38,738 nucleotides of DNA from UBA3775 sp051877895 (lineage in GTDB: Bacteria; Bacillota; Clostridia; Lachnospirales; Lachnospiraceae). Of this stretch, positions 24,462 to 32,309 are shown one piece after another. The first letter of the stretch is position 1; every line of letters starts with the position of its first letter. Position numbers and translations under genes: made by a program. The notes under the pieces were generated by a model. That model saw nothing but the letters and a program-made list of their open reading frames with translations. It made no database searches and was not told where the DNA came from. Where the stretch lies: contig JBJEJI010000068.1 in the NCBI GenBank assembly GCA_051877895.1, positions 1 through 38,738 of the forward strand, written 5' to 3'.

Positions 24462-24500
24462 AAATAAGCGGTATATCTTCGGGTATACCGTTTATTTTTT
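24462..24500 (+). terminator. Terminator after the SASP gene
   Basis: Stem of about 14 bp (24462-24475 with 24484-24497, one G-U pair) around an 8-base loop, followed by a T-tract to 24500. Confidence 0.88.
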
Positions 24501-24554
24501 GTAATTTCCCCATTTTTATAAGAAAATTCACTAGATTTCTTTAAAGTTATATGT

Positions 24555-24560
24555 TATAAT
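24555..24560 (+). promoter_or_regulatory. Extended -10 promoter of tig
   Basis: TATAAT (24555-24560) preceded by TGT, an extended -10. The -35 is weak (TAGATT at 24532-24537, 17-base spacing). The 139-base leader contains CATATAC-N7-GTATATG (24576-24596) and TTAACAG-N7-CTGTTAA (24658-24678) inverted repeats. No CIRCE or CtsR operator was recognised. Confidence 0.6.
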
Positions 24561-24699
24561 CTCATTCTGTCGAGCCATATACTGTGGTTGTATATGTAAG
24601 GCAGACTATAAGTGTTTTGTAACGGGCATGAGCCTGAACAATAAATATTAAACCACATTAACAGCATATCACTGTTAAAGGTATTAGGAGGAATAACCA

Positions 24700-26007
24700 A
24701 TGAACTTTAATGTTGAAAGATTAGAAAAAAACATGGCGAAAATTACAATTGAATGTTCTGCTGAAGATTTTGAGGCAGCAATTGTAAAGGCATACCAGAA
24801 GAATAAGAATAAGATGAATGTTCCGGGATTCCGTAAAGGAAAAGCTCCTTTGGGCATGATTGAAAAAATGTATGGTCCTGAAGTTTTCTATGAGGATGCA
24901 GCAAATGCCATCATCCCTGATGCTTACTCAGAAGCAGCTGACAAATGTGAACTTGATATTGTAAGCAGACCGGACATTGAAGTTACACAGATTAAGAAAG
25001 GTGATGCTTTTGTTTTTGTTGCAACAGTTGCAGTAAAACCTGAAGTTACACTTGGACAGTACAAGGGAGTTGAGGTTACCAAGACCGATATTACAGTTAC
25101 TGATGAAGAAGTTGATGCTGAAGTAAACAGAGCTCTTGAGCAGAATGCAAAGACAGTTGAAGTTACAGACCGTGCAGTTGAAAATGGTGATGAAACTGTT
25201 ATTGACTTTGAAGGATTTGTTGACGGTGTGGCATTTGACGGTGGTAAAGGAACAGACTATCCTCTTACAATTGGTTCCGGTGCTTTTATTCCTGGATTTG
25301 AAGAGCAGATTGTTGGCAAGAATATTGGTGAAGAGTTTGACGTAAACGTCACTTTCCCTGAAGAATATCATGCAGATGAACTTGCAGGTAAGCCTGCTGT
25401 ATTCCGTTGTACAGTTAAGTCTATTAAAGTAAAGGTAGTTGAAGAGGCAAATGATGAGTTTGCTTCTGAAGTTTCTGAATTTGATACACTTGCTGAGTAC
25501 AAAGAAGATTTAAAGAAGACTCTTACAGAGAATAAAGAAAAACAGGCTAAGTCAAAAAAAGAAGATGAAGCTGTTGCAAAGGCAGCAGAAAATGCTGAAA
25601 TTGATATCCCACAGCCAATGATTGATTCTACAAAAGAGCAGATGGCAGAGGAGTTCTCTTACAGACTTCAGTCTCAGGGACTTTCACTTGAACAGTACTT
25701 CCAGTTCACAGGGCTTGATTCTCAGAAGTTCCTGGAAACTCTTGAACCACAGGCAATCAGCAGAATCCGTACAAGACTTACGCTTGAAGCAGTTGTTAAG
25801 GCAGAAGGAATCGAAGCAAGTGAAGATGAATATGAAGAAGAAATCGCATCCATGGCAAAGCAGTATAACATGGAAGTTGAGAAAGTTAAGGAAGTTCTTG
25901 GTTCACAGGCTGACAGTCTTAAAGCAGATATCTGTGTAAGAAAAGCAGCAGAACTTATTGCAGATGCTGCAGTAGAAGTTGAACCTGCAAAAACAGAAGA
26001 AAACTAA
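24700..26007 (+). CDS. tig: Trigger factor, ribosome-associated chaperone and peptidyl-prolyl isomerase
   Basis: A 435-residue protein of normal family length. The N-terminal ribosome-binding domain carries the NVPGFRKGKAP signature (about residues 41-51) that docks on ribosomal protein L23, whose gene is also in this window. The FKBP-type isomerase domain lies at about 150-245 (VIDFEGFVDG, IPGFEEQIVG), and the remaining C-terminal helices form the chaperone cradle. It binds nascent chains at the exit tunnel. AGGAGG precedes the ATG. The arrangement tig-clpP-clpX is widely conserved and couples folding with proteolysis of failed products. Confidence 0.98.
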   Translation: MNFNVERLEKNMAKITIECSAEDFEAAIVKAYQKNKNKMNVPGFRKGKAPLGMIEKMYGPEVFYEDAANAIIPDAYSEAADKCELDIVSRPDIEVTQIKKGDAFVFVATVAVKPEVTLGQYKGVEVTKTDITVTDEEVDAEVNRALEQNAKTVEVTDRAVENGDETVIDFEGFVDGVAFDGGKGTDYPLTIGSGAFIPGFEEQIVGKNIGEEFDVNVTFPEEYHADELAGKPAVFRCTVKSIKVKVVEEANDEFASEVSEFDTLAEYKEDLKKTLTENKEKQAKSKKEDEAVAKAAENAEIDIPQPMIDSTKEQMAEEFSYRLQSQGLSLEQYFQFTGLDSQKFLETLEPQAISRIRTRLTLEAVVKAEGIEASEDEYEEEIASMAKQYNMEVEKVKEVLGSQADSLKADICVRKAAELIADAAVEVEPAKTEEN

Positions 26008-26033
26008 GAAATTGGTAAATAAGAATTGATTAT

Positions 26034-26065
26034 AATAAGATTAGAGCAACCGCTCTAATCTTATT
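26034..26065 (+). terminator. Perfect 14-bp hairpin between tig and clpP
   Basis: Perfect 14-bp stem (26034-26047 with 26052-26065) with AACC loop. The run of T after it is interrupted (TTATTTG), so it may be a partial terminator or an RNA stability/processing element that sets different levels of tig and clpP. Confidence 0.6.
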
Positions 26066-26097
26066 TGTCATAGCAAAGAGATTATTGGAGGCTTATT

Positions 26098-26679
26098 ATG
26101 AGTTTGGTACCTTATGTAATTGAGCAGACAAGCAGGGGTGAACGTTCCTACGACATTTACTCCAGATTATTAAAAGATAGAATTATTTTTTTGGATGGTG
26201 AAGTCAATGATGCCAGTGCAAGCGTTATTGTTGCACAGCTTCTTTTCCTTGAATCAGAGGATCCGCAGAAGGACATCAGCTTTTATATTAACAGTCCGGG
26301 AGGATCTGTGACTGCGGGAATGGCTATTTACGATACAATGCGCTACATTAAATGTGATGTTTCTACAATTTGTGTAGGCATGGCTGCGAGTATGGGAGCT
26401 TTCCTTCTTGCCGGAGGAACAAAAGGCAAGAGAATGGCACTTCCAAATGCAGAGGTAATGATTCATCAGCCATCAGGTGGTGCACAGGGACAGGCTACAG
26501 AAATTGAAATTTCTGCCAAGCATATTTTAAAAACAAAAGAAAAGCTGAACAGAATTCTTTCAGAAAATACAGGAAAGCCGTATGAACAGGTATGTAATGA
26601 TACTGAGCGCGATAACTGGCTTGATGCTGAGAGCGCTAAAGAATATGGCTTAATCGATGAAGTTATTGTAAGCAGATAA
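26098..26679 (+). CDS. clpP: ATP-dependent Clp protease proteolytic subunit
   Basis: A 193-residue serine peptidase. The catalytic triad is Ser98 (GMAASMGA), His123 (MIHQPSGG) and Asp172, at the same residue numbers as in B. subtilis ClpP. The SPGGS oxyanion-region motif and an N-terminal segment (SLVPYVIEQTSRGER) that may be removed by self-processing are present. ClpP forms a 14-mer that degrades substrates unfolded by ClpX, encoded 24 bases downstream, or by ClpC. GGAGG lies upstream of the ATG. The gene shares a cluster with tig, separated by a hairpin. Confidence 0.98.
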   Translation: MSLVPYVIEQTSRGERSYDIYSRLLKDRIIFLDGEVNDASASVIVAQLLFLESEDPQKDISFYINSPGGSVTAGMAIYDTMRYIKCDVSTICVGMAASMGAFLLAGGTKGKRMALPNAEVMIHQPSGGAQGQATEIEISAKHILKTKEKLNRILSENTGKPYEQVCNDTERDNWLDAESAKEYGLIDEVIVSR

Positions 26680-26703
26680 ATTGTCTTTTAAAGGAGAATA
26701 ACA

Positions 26704-27963
26704 TTGGCAAAAAATAATAATTCCAAAGGAGAGTGCTGTTCTTTTTGCGGAAAACCCAAGAATATGGTTGATAAACTTATCAAAGGTCCTGATGGCATTT
26801 ATATCTGTGATGAATGCGTAGATTTATGCAATAACATTTTGGAAGAGCAGTCCGGACGCTTTGATGATGAAGATTTTGAAGACGGTGTACCTGAAGATAT
26901 TCATCTTGTAAAGCCAAAGGAAATGAAAGAGTTTCTTGATCAGTATGTTGTCGGTCAGGATGAGGCAAAAAAAGCACTTAGTGTTGCTGTGTACAATCAT
27001 TATAAAAGAGTGGTTGCCGGTGACGTGCTGGATGTTGAACTTCAGAAGAGCAATGTTCTTTTGATAGGTCCTACCGGTTCAGGTAAAACATATCTGGCTC
27101 AGACACTTGCCAAGATAATAAATGTTCCGTTCGCAATTGCGGATGCCACCACACTTACTGAAGCAGGTTATGTCGGTGAAGACGTTGAAAATATTCTTTT
27201 GAAACTTATTCAGGCAGCAGATTACGACATTAAAAGAGCAGAACATGGAATTGTCTATATTGATGAAATCGATAAGATTACCAGAAAAAGTGAAAATGTT
27301 TCAATTACCAGGGATGTTTCCGGTGAAGGTGTTCAGCAGAGTCTTTTAAAGATTCTTGAAGGTACGGAAGCAAGTGTTCCGCCACAGGGTGGTAGAAAAC
27401 ATCCGCAGGCAGAAATGTACCATATAGATACAACCAACATCTTGTTTATATGTGGTGGTGCCTTTGACGGATTGGAAAAAATTGTTGAAGGCAGAATCGG
27501 TCAGAAGGGTATCGGATTTAATTCTGAACTCAGACTTAAAGATGATAAAACCATCGGTGATTTGTTCCGAAAGACACTTCCTCAGGATCTGGTGAAATTT
27601 GGTCTTATTCCTGAATTTGTAGGACGTATTCCGGTTACTGTAGCTCTTGACAAATTGACAAGAGAGGATTTGGTCAGAATATTGAAGGAGCCTAAGAATG
27701 CGTTAGTAAAACAGTATGCTGCACTTGTTGGTCTGGATGGCGTAGAGCTTGAGTTCACAGATGAAGCACTTGATGAAATTGCTAAGCTGTCAGAAGAAAG
27801 AAACACCGGTGCAAGAGGACTTCGTTCCATTGTTGAAGGAATCATGATGGATATCATGTACGAAATTCCTTCAGATGAAACCGCTGTAAGATGCATTGTT
27901 ACTGCTGATGCGGCAAAGGGTCTGGCTAAGCCGGATTTGATTAGAGACAGTTCTGTTAAATAA
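26704..27963 (+). CDS. clpX: ATP-dependent Clp protease ATP-binding subunit ClpX
   Basis: A 419-residue AAA+ unfoldase of normal length. The N-terminal zinc-binding domain has Cys12, Cys15, Cys35 and Cys38 for recognising adaptors and substrates; Walker A is GPTGSGKT (122-129); Walker B is IVYIDEIDKI; the RKHPQ and IGF tripeptide (GIGFNS) that docks on ClpP are visible. It starts with TTG at 26704, supported by AAAGGAG 4-10 bases upstream and by the family N-terminus. It forms a hexamer that unfolds proteins and feeds them to ClpP. Confidence 0.98.
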   Translation: MAKNNNSKGECCSFCGKPKNMVDKLIKGPDGIYICDECVDLCNNILEEQSGRFDDEDFEDGVPEDIHLVKPKEMKEFLDQYVVGQDEAKKALSVAVYNHYKRVVAGDVLDVELQKSNVLLIGPTGSGKTYLAQTLAKIINVPFAIADATTLTEAGYVGEDVENILLKLIQAADYDIKRAEHGIVYIDEIDKITRKSENVSITRDVSGEGVQQSLLKILEGTEASVPPQGGRKHPQAEMYHIDTTNILFICGGAFDGLEKIVEGRIGQKGIGFNSELRLKDDKTIGDLFRKTLPQDLVKFGLIPEFVGRIPVTVALDKLTREDLVRILKEPKNALVKQYAALVGLDGVELEFTDEALDEIAKLSEERNTGARGLRSIVEGIMMDIMYEIPSDETAVRCIVTADAAKGLAKPDLIRDSSVK

Positions 27964-28052
27964 AAAAACGGATGCCGGAATAAATTGCCGGCTGCCAGGC
28001 GAGAATGTAAGAAATAATAAAATTGGTTACAAGTCCGTAAATGGAGGAATTC

Positions 28053-28637
28053 ATGAATATTAATAAGGCTGAACTTGAAACAGTATGTGGAGTAACCAGT
28101 AAGCTGCCCTGCAATACTCAGCCGGAATTCGCTTTTGCCGGCAAATCCAATGTGGGAAAGTCTTCTCTGATAAATGCTTTGGTTAATCGCAAGGCACTTG
28201 CAAGGACTTCATCACAGCCGGGTAAAACACAGACGATTAATTTCTATCATTTAAATGACAGTTTTTATTTTGTGGACCTTCCCGGTTATGGTTATGCAAA
28301 GGTCTCCATGGAATTGAAGGCAAAATGGGGAAAGATGATTGAAAAATATCTGAGAACCTCTGCTGTACTTAAAACAGTGTTCCTTCTTATTGACATCAGA
28401 CATGAACCTTCGGAAAACGACCGTAATATGTATGAGTGGATTGTCTATAACGGATTTAAACCGGTTATTATTGCAACAAAACTGGATAAAATAAACAGAA
28501 GCCAAAAGGATAAGCAGTTAAAACTGATTAGACAGGGATTGGGACTTAAGGATGGAACCATAGTTATTCCGTTCTCATCTCAGACCAAACAGGGTCTGGA
28601 AGAAATCTGGGCATTGATGGAAGGTTTGCTTGATTGA
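28053..28637 (+). CDS. ysxC: Ribosome biogenesis GTP-binding protein YsxC/EngB
   Basis: A 194-residue GTPase needed for late assembly of the large ribosomal subunit. Motifs: G1 GKSNVGKSS, G2 region SQPGKTQTINFY, G3 DLPGYG, G4 TKLDK, followed by an SSQTKQG G5 block. The start at 28053 is selected because GGAGG lies 6-10 bases upstream; an in-frame ATG at 28041 precedes that site. The location after clpX (with or without lon between) is conserved in Firmicutes. A barstar-like gene follows 15 bases downstream. Confidence 0.96.
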   Translation: MNINKAELETVCGVTSKLPCNTQPEFAFAGKSNVGKSSLINALVNRKALARTSSQPGKTQTINFYHLNDSFYFVDLPGYGYAKVSMELKAKWGKMIEKYLRTSAVLKTVFLLIDIRHEPSENDRNMYEWIVYNGFKPVIIATKLDKINRSQKDKQLKLIRQGLGLKDGTIVIPFSSQTKQGLEEIWALMEGLLD

Positions 28638-28652
28638 AAAGTGGTGGAAGAT

Positions 28653-28913
28653 ATGAGGAAAATTGTTCTTGATGGTAACTTTATGAAAACTAGGGAAGAG
28701 ATGCATGACTATCTTAAAAAGGAGTTTGATCTTCCGTATTATTATGCCAGAAATCTGGATTCTCTTTATCAGATTCTTTTGAAAGAAGATGATCCTGTTT
28801 CTATCGAAATGCATAACAAAGACAGCATTGCTCTTGGCTATGGAGATGCACTTGAACTTTTGTTAAAGGATCTTGCTTCTAAGAATCTGAATTATACTTT
28901 TGAATTAAAATGA
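28653..28913 (+). CDS. Barstar family protein (barnase-inhibitor-like), orphan
   Basis: An 86-residue protein matching the barstar fold family: an initial strand RKIVLDG, helix MKTREEMHDYLKKEF, then the typical LPYYYARNLDSLYQIL core with the Asp-Leu segment that in barstar plugs the barnase active site, and a final strand. Barstar inhibits the extracellular RNase barnase inside the cell. No barnase-like gene is present in the window, so it may protect against an RNase encoded elsewhere or from competitors. Upstream GTG codons at 28641 and 28644 are alternative starts; ATG 28653 with GGTGGAAG upstream is preferred, though weak. Confidence 0.87.
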   Translation: MRKIVLDGNFMKTREEMHDYLKKEFDLPYYYARNLDSLYQILLKEDDPVSIEMHNKDSIALGYGDALELLLKDLASKNLNYTFELK

Positions 28914-28927
28914 AACCATAGAATAAA

Positions 28928-28966
28928 GAAACCATAAATGTTACATTGAGTAACACTTATGGTTCC
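28928..28966 (-). terminator. Terminator overlapping the stop codon of the DUF4364 gene
   Basis: 17-bp stem (28928-28944 with 28950-28966), fully paired with G-U wobbles only when read on the minus strand, with a 5-base loop and a T-rich tail. The stem begins inside the last codons of the DUF4364 gene. Confidence 0.7.
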
Positions 28967-29493
28967 TGTTTGTCCACACCTAATAAGGTATTCAAAACGT
29001 AGGCATATATGTCTGCGTTTTTTTCTTTCCATTTGTCGCAAATTGTTTCTGCTGATGCGGCAGTGGGTACAGACAACTTGAGTTCAATAATTGAACTGTC
29101 TCTTTCTTGAATTTTAAGCTCTACTATATATTCTCCCGGATTGGATTCGAAGTAATCGGATAGAGATGATACTTCTTCTCGGAGAGCGTATTTTTCTTCC
29201 GCCAGATAGATATCAATATCATCACGGATATCCTTGGAGATTTTTTTATAAAAGAAGGAGAGGGTTTCTCTGCCCTCAGGTGTAATGCGGTATAAAGTCT
29301 GGCTTCTTGTGGTTTCTGCAGAGATGAAATTATCATCTACAAGCTCGCTTAAAACCTGCTGGATGTTAAAATAATTTGTGTATTCCTTCTCAGTTACAAA
29401 TTTGGTAAGCTGTGCATTTGTCATGGGAAAATCAACACGGTCAAGAATATATAAAATAATCAGCTTATAAAGCATTAATATTTCGGGTTGCAT
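28957..29493 (-). CDS. DUF4364 family winged-helix protein
   Basis: A 178-residue protein with an N-terminal winged helix-turn-helix (about residues 1-75: LYKLIILYILDRVD, TNAQLTKFV, then FNIQQVLSELVDDNFI and TLYRITPEGRETL) resembling PadR/MarR-like folds, and an alpha-beta C-terminal domain of about 100 residues. This matches DUF4364 (PF14277), found mainly in Clostridia and of unknown function; transcriptional regulation is inferred from the fold. Its start overlaps the end of the radical SAM gene by 29 bases, so it is expressed from that gene's promoter. An internal ATG at 29475 is a possible alternative start. Confidence 0.87.
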   Translation of the reverse strand: MQPEILMLYKLIILYILDRVDFPMTNAQLTKFVTEKEYTNYFNIQQVLSELVDDNFISAETTRSQTLYRITPEGRETLSFFYKKISKDIRDDIDIYLAEEKYALREEVSSLSDYFESNPGEYIVELKIQERDSSIIELKLSVPTAASAETICDKWKEKNADIYAYVLNTLLGVDKQEP

Positions 29494-30457
29494 TTTCTGT
29501 TATAGTCCTTTCATTTTTCTTTTTGTTTCCTGAAAGTCTGCCCTGAATAATATGATTGGAATTCATATATTGATTAATTGAGTTCAGGACATTCTTTTTA
29601 TCCGCAGTAAAAAGCGGCGCTGTAAGCAGCTTTTTTGGGGCATCTCCGGTAATACGGTAAATGACTGTATCTTCCGGAATGTACTCTATGCAGCGGCACA
29701 GGGTTTCAATATATACCTGTTTATCCATTATATGAAAACGTTCAGGAAAGTCAAGATATTCTTTTTCCATTACAGTGCCTTTTATAATATGAAGAAGTGA
29801 CAGCTTAATACCATGAACATGAAGCTGACCTATATTATACACATTTTGGCAGATGTCATCAGGGGTTTCACACGGCAATCCTAATATCATGTGAACAATG
29901 ACGGGAATATGGAGATTGTTAAGGTTATTCAGTGCATTAATAAAAACCGCATAGTCATATCCTCTATTAAAAGCCCGAGCTACATTGTCATTAGTGGTCT
30001 GCAGTCCCAATTCCACGTAAATATCTTTGTGATATGTTTCACGAAGTTGAACAAGAAGTTCCAACACGGAAGTATCAATGCAATCCGGTCTGGTGGCAAT
30101 GCTTAAAGCAACTATATCGTTTTCTGACAGAGCTTCGGAAAAAATTTTTCTAAGATATTCTGTTGATGCATACGTGTTGGTAAATGATTGAAAATATGCA
30201 ATAAACAGTTTTCCTGATTTTGAAGAAACAAGCTTCTTTGCCTGTGCAAGCTGGTTTTTTATGGACAACGTGTCATTTTCTTTATTTGGAGTAAAGTCAC
30301 CGGAGCCTTTTTCGCTGCAAAAGGTGCAACCTCCATACCCTTTGCGTCCGTCGCGGTTAGGACAGGTCATTCCGCCATCTATTGCAAGACGATAAATTTT
30401 TTCTCCATAGGTTTTCTTGTAGTAGCTGTTTGCTGAATAAAAATGTTTTTCTTCCAT
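29465..30457 (-). CDS. Radical SAM protein, TIGR01212 (YhcC-like) family
   Basis: A 330-residue radical SAM enzyme. The [4Fe-4S] ligands are Cys32, Cys44 and Cys47 in CPNRDGRKGYGGCTFC, the extended spacing that distinguishes this family from the usual CxxxCxxC. The N-terminal YYKKTYGEKIYRL segment and the later LGLPCETPDDI block are also typical. The E. coli relative YhcC has no established reaction. Translation must start at ATG 30457 because family residues begin within ten codons; no ribosome binding site exists and the -10 ends only 7 bases upstream, so the mRNA appears leaderless. It overlaps the DUF4364 gene. Confidence 0.92.
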   Translation of the reverse strand: MEEKHFYSANSYYKKTYGEKIYRLAIDGGMTCPNRDGRKGYGGCTFCSEKGSGDFTPNKENDTLSIKNQLAQAKKLVSSKSGKLFIAYFQSFTNTYASTEYLRKIFSEALSENDIVALSIATRPDCIDTSVLELLVQLRETYHKDIYVELGLQTTNDNVARAFNRGYDYAVFINALNNLNNLHIPVIVHMILGLPCETPDDICQNVYNIGQLHVHGIKLSLLHIIKGTVMEKEYLDFPERFHIMDKQVYIETLCRCIEYIPEDTVIYRITGDAPKKLLTAPLFTADKKNVLNSINQYMNSNHIIQGRLSGNKKKNERTITENATRNINAL

Positions 30458-30464
30458 AAATAAG

Positions 30465-30493
30465 ATAATATCATTCTTTAATTAAGTGTTCAA
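30465..30493 (-). promoter_or_regulatory. Promoter giving a leaderless mRNA for the radical SAM gene
   Basis: On the minus strand: TTGAAC (30488-30493), 17-base spacer, TATTAT (30465-30470) preceded by TGA (extended -10). The ATG begins 8 bases beyond the -10, where transcription itself should start. Confidence 0.75.
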
Positions 30494-30564
30494 GGATAAT
30501 AATTGTTTTTATTAAGGAGCGTAATCTTTTTTCTATAAAGCAGGCTCTTACTACGAATTTTATA

Positions 30565-30593
30565 TTGACGTATAAGGTAAAAACAGTTAAAAT
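30565..30593 (+). promoter_or_regulatory. Promoter of the pspA-like gene
   Basis: TTGACG (30565-30570), 17-base spacer, TAAAAT (30588-30593). Predicted start near 30600, about 41 bases before the ATG. No sigma-54 type (GG-N10-GC) element, unlike E. coli pspA, was seen. Confidence 0.75.
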
Positions 30594-30640
30594 GAAAAAG
30601 ACGCAGGAAATGCGGATTTATTTTTGAGGAGGATTTTACA

Positions 30641-31324
30641 ATGGGAATTTTATCTAGATTTAAGGACATTATGGCTTCTAATATTAATGCTTTGCTGGAC
30701 AAAGCTGAGGATCCTGAAAAAATGATTGATCAGTGCCTTCGTAATCTTACCAGTGATCTGGCAAAGGTAAAGCAGGAGACAGCTGCAGTTATGGCACAGG
30801 AAACAGCAGCAAAGAGAGAGCTTGATGAATGTCAGGAACAGATTAACAAAATGCAGAGCTATGCAATTAAAGCCGTTGAAGCAGGTAACGAAGATGATGC
30901 AAGAAGATTTCTTGCTGAAAAAGCAACTCTTTCTGCTAAACTGGTTTCCCTTCAGGATACATACACAGTAGCTGCCGATAACGCAAAGAAAATGCGTGAG
31001 ATGCATGACAAACTCACATCCGATATTAAAGAAATTGAAATGCGTAAGGAAGCTATTAAGAGTAAGCTTGCAGTAGCAAAGGCTCAGGAAAGAGTTAATC
31101 AGATGACAAACAGTATTTCTGATTCCAATCGTTCCATTGCCAGCTTCGAAAAGTATGAAGAACTTGCAAATAAAAAGCTTGATCAGGCTAACGCAATGGC
31201 TCAGCTCAATGCATCAGAACCACAGGAAAGTCTTCGTGACCTTACTTCAAAGTACGCAGGCGGAGCAGATGTTGATGCAGAACTTGAAGCATTAAAGGCA
31301 AGCCTCGGTAAAACAACAAACTGA
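30641..31324 (+). CDS. pspA: PspA/IM30 (Vipp1, LiaH) family membrane-stress protein
   Basis: A 227-residue protein that is almost entirely alpha-helical coiled coil. It opens with the family amphipathic helix MGILSRFKDIMASNINALLDKAEDPEKM, continues with the long hairpin of helices (about 25-190), and ends in a short Ala-rich helix. Such proteins polymerise on the inner face of the membrane and preserve its integrity under stress; they belong to the ESCRT-III-like superfamily. GAGGAGG precedes the ATG. The gene is monocistronic, with its own promoter and a hairpin downstream; PspB/PspC or LiaI-like partners are not adjacent. Confidence 0.95.
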   Translation: MGILSRFKDIMASNINALLDKAEDPEKMIDQCLRNLTSDLAKVKQETAAVMAQETAAKRELDECQEQINKMQSYAIKAVEAGNEDDARRFLAEKATLSAKLVSLQDTYTVAADNAKKMREMHDKLTSDIKEIEMRKEAIKSKLAVAKAQERVNQMTNSISDSNRSIASFEKYEELANKKLDQANAMAQLNASEPQESLRDLTSKYAGGADVDAELEALKASLGKTTN

Positions 31325-31354
31325 TTAATTTTGAATCAATAATTAGGAGATGGG

Positions 31355-31384
31355 AAAGGCTCTGCTGTTTGGCAGAGCCTTTCT
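31355..31384 (+). terminator. Hairpin after the pspA-like gene
   Basis: Perfect 11-bp stem AAAGGCTCTGC/GCAGAGCCTTT (31355-31365 with 31372-31382) with a 6-base loop and only three T residues, so termination may be partial and allow read-through into the methyltransferase gene 28 bases beyond. Confidence 0.7.
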
Positions 31385-31411
31385 AAGTAGTAAAAATCCG
31401 GAGGAAAAAAT

Positions 31412-32287
31412 ATGTGGCTGGCTGACGGCTGGAAGGACTATGAGGTTCTGGATACAACCAATAAAGAAAAACTTGAACGGTGGGGAGATTATATACTTAT
31501 TCGTCCAGACCCTCAGGTAATATGGAAAACACCTGCTAAAGATAAGAGATGGAAACAGCCGGATGCACATTATCACCGCAGCAGTAAAGGTGGCGGAGAA
31601 TGGGAATTCTTTTCTCTTCCTGAAAAATGGAAAATCACATATGGCAGGCTGAATTTTTTTCTTCAGCCTTTTAGCTTTAAGCATACGGGACTTTTCCCGG
31701 AGCAGGCGGTTAACTGGGATTGGTTTGGAGAGAAAATAAGAAAAGCATTGATAAATAATCCGGACAGAAAAATCAAAGTTTTAAATTTATTTGCATATAC
31801 CGGCGGAGCTACTATTGCCGCTGCGGCTGCAGGAGCAAGTGTTACCCACGTAGATGCAAGTAAAGGAATGGTGAACTGGGCAAAAGATAATGCTACAGCC
31901 AGCGGTCTTGAAAATGCTCCAATCAGATATCTGGTTGATGACTGTGTAAAATTTGTGGAGCGTGAAATACGTCGTGGAAATACCTATGATGCCGTTATTA
32001 TGGATCCACCATCTTACGGAAGGGGACCAAAGGGAGAAATTTGGAAAATAGAGGATTCACTTCACGATTTTGTAAAACTGACATCTAAAATACTGTCTGA
32101 TGATCCGATATTCTTCCTAATTAATTCCTATACTACAGGTCTTCAGCCTGCGGTACTTAAATATCTTATTGAAACAGAAATCAATTCAAAATATCCGGGA
32201 ACTGTTACTGCCGATGAAATCGGGCTACCGGTAAGTTCAAACGGACTGGTACTTCCATGTGGAGCCAGCGGACGTTGGGAGTGTTAA
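31412..32287 (+). CDS. Class I SAM-dependent methyltransferase (RlmI/RlmKL-like)
   Basis: A 291-residue protein with a short beta-rich N-terminal part (about 1-110) and a Rossmann methyltransferase domain: motif I VLNLFAYTGGATIAAA (about 129-144), the acidic residue in THVDAS, and motif IV MDPPSYGRGPKG, the DPPSY form typical of nucleic-acid base methyltransferases of the RlmI/RlmKL type. It lacks the PUA domain of RlmI. An rRNA substrate is likely but unproven. GGAGG lies 7-11 bases before the ATG. It follows the pspA-like gene through a weak terminator and precedes an unknown membrane protein gene at 22 bases. Confidence 0.87.
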   Translation: MWLADGWKDYEVLDTTNKEKLERWGDYILIRPDPQVIWKTPAKDKRWKQPDAHYHRSSKGGGEWEFFSLPEKWKITYGRLNFFLQPFSFKHTGLFPEQAVNWDWFGEKIRKALINNPDRKIKVLNLFAYTGGATIAAAAAGASVTHVDASKGMVNWAKDNATASGLENAPIRYLVDDCVKFVEREIRRGNTYDAVIMDPPSYGRGPKGEIWKIEDSLHDFVKLTSKILSDDPIFFLINSYTTGLQPAVLKYLIETEINSKYPGTVTADEIGLPVSSNGLVLPCGASGRWEC

Positions 32288-32309
32288 ATATTATAAAACG
32301 GAGCAATAA

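Noticed and set aside
24555..24678. CIRCE or CtsR heat-shock operator upstream of tig
   Set aside because: The inverted repeats do not fit TTAGCACTC-N9-GAGTGCTAA or the direct heptad of CtsR.
28641..28913. Barnase-barstar toxin-antitoxin pair
   Set aside because: Only the inhibitor is present; the neighbours are a ribosome-assembly GTPase and a divergent DUF4364 gene, neither of which is an RNase toxin.
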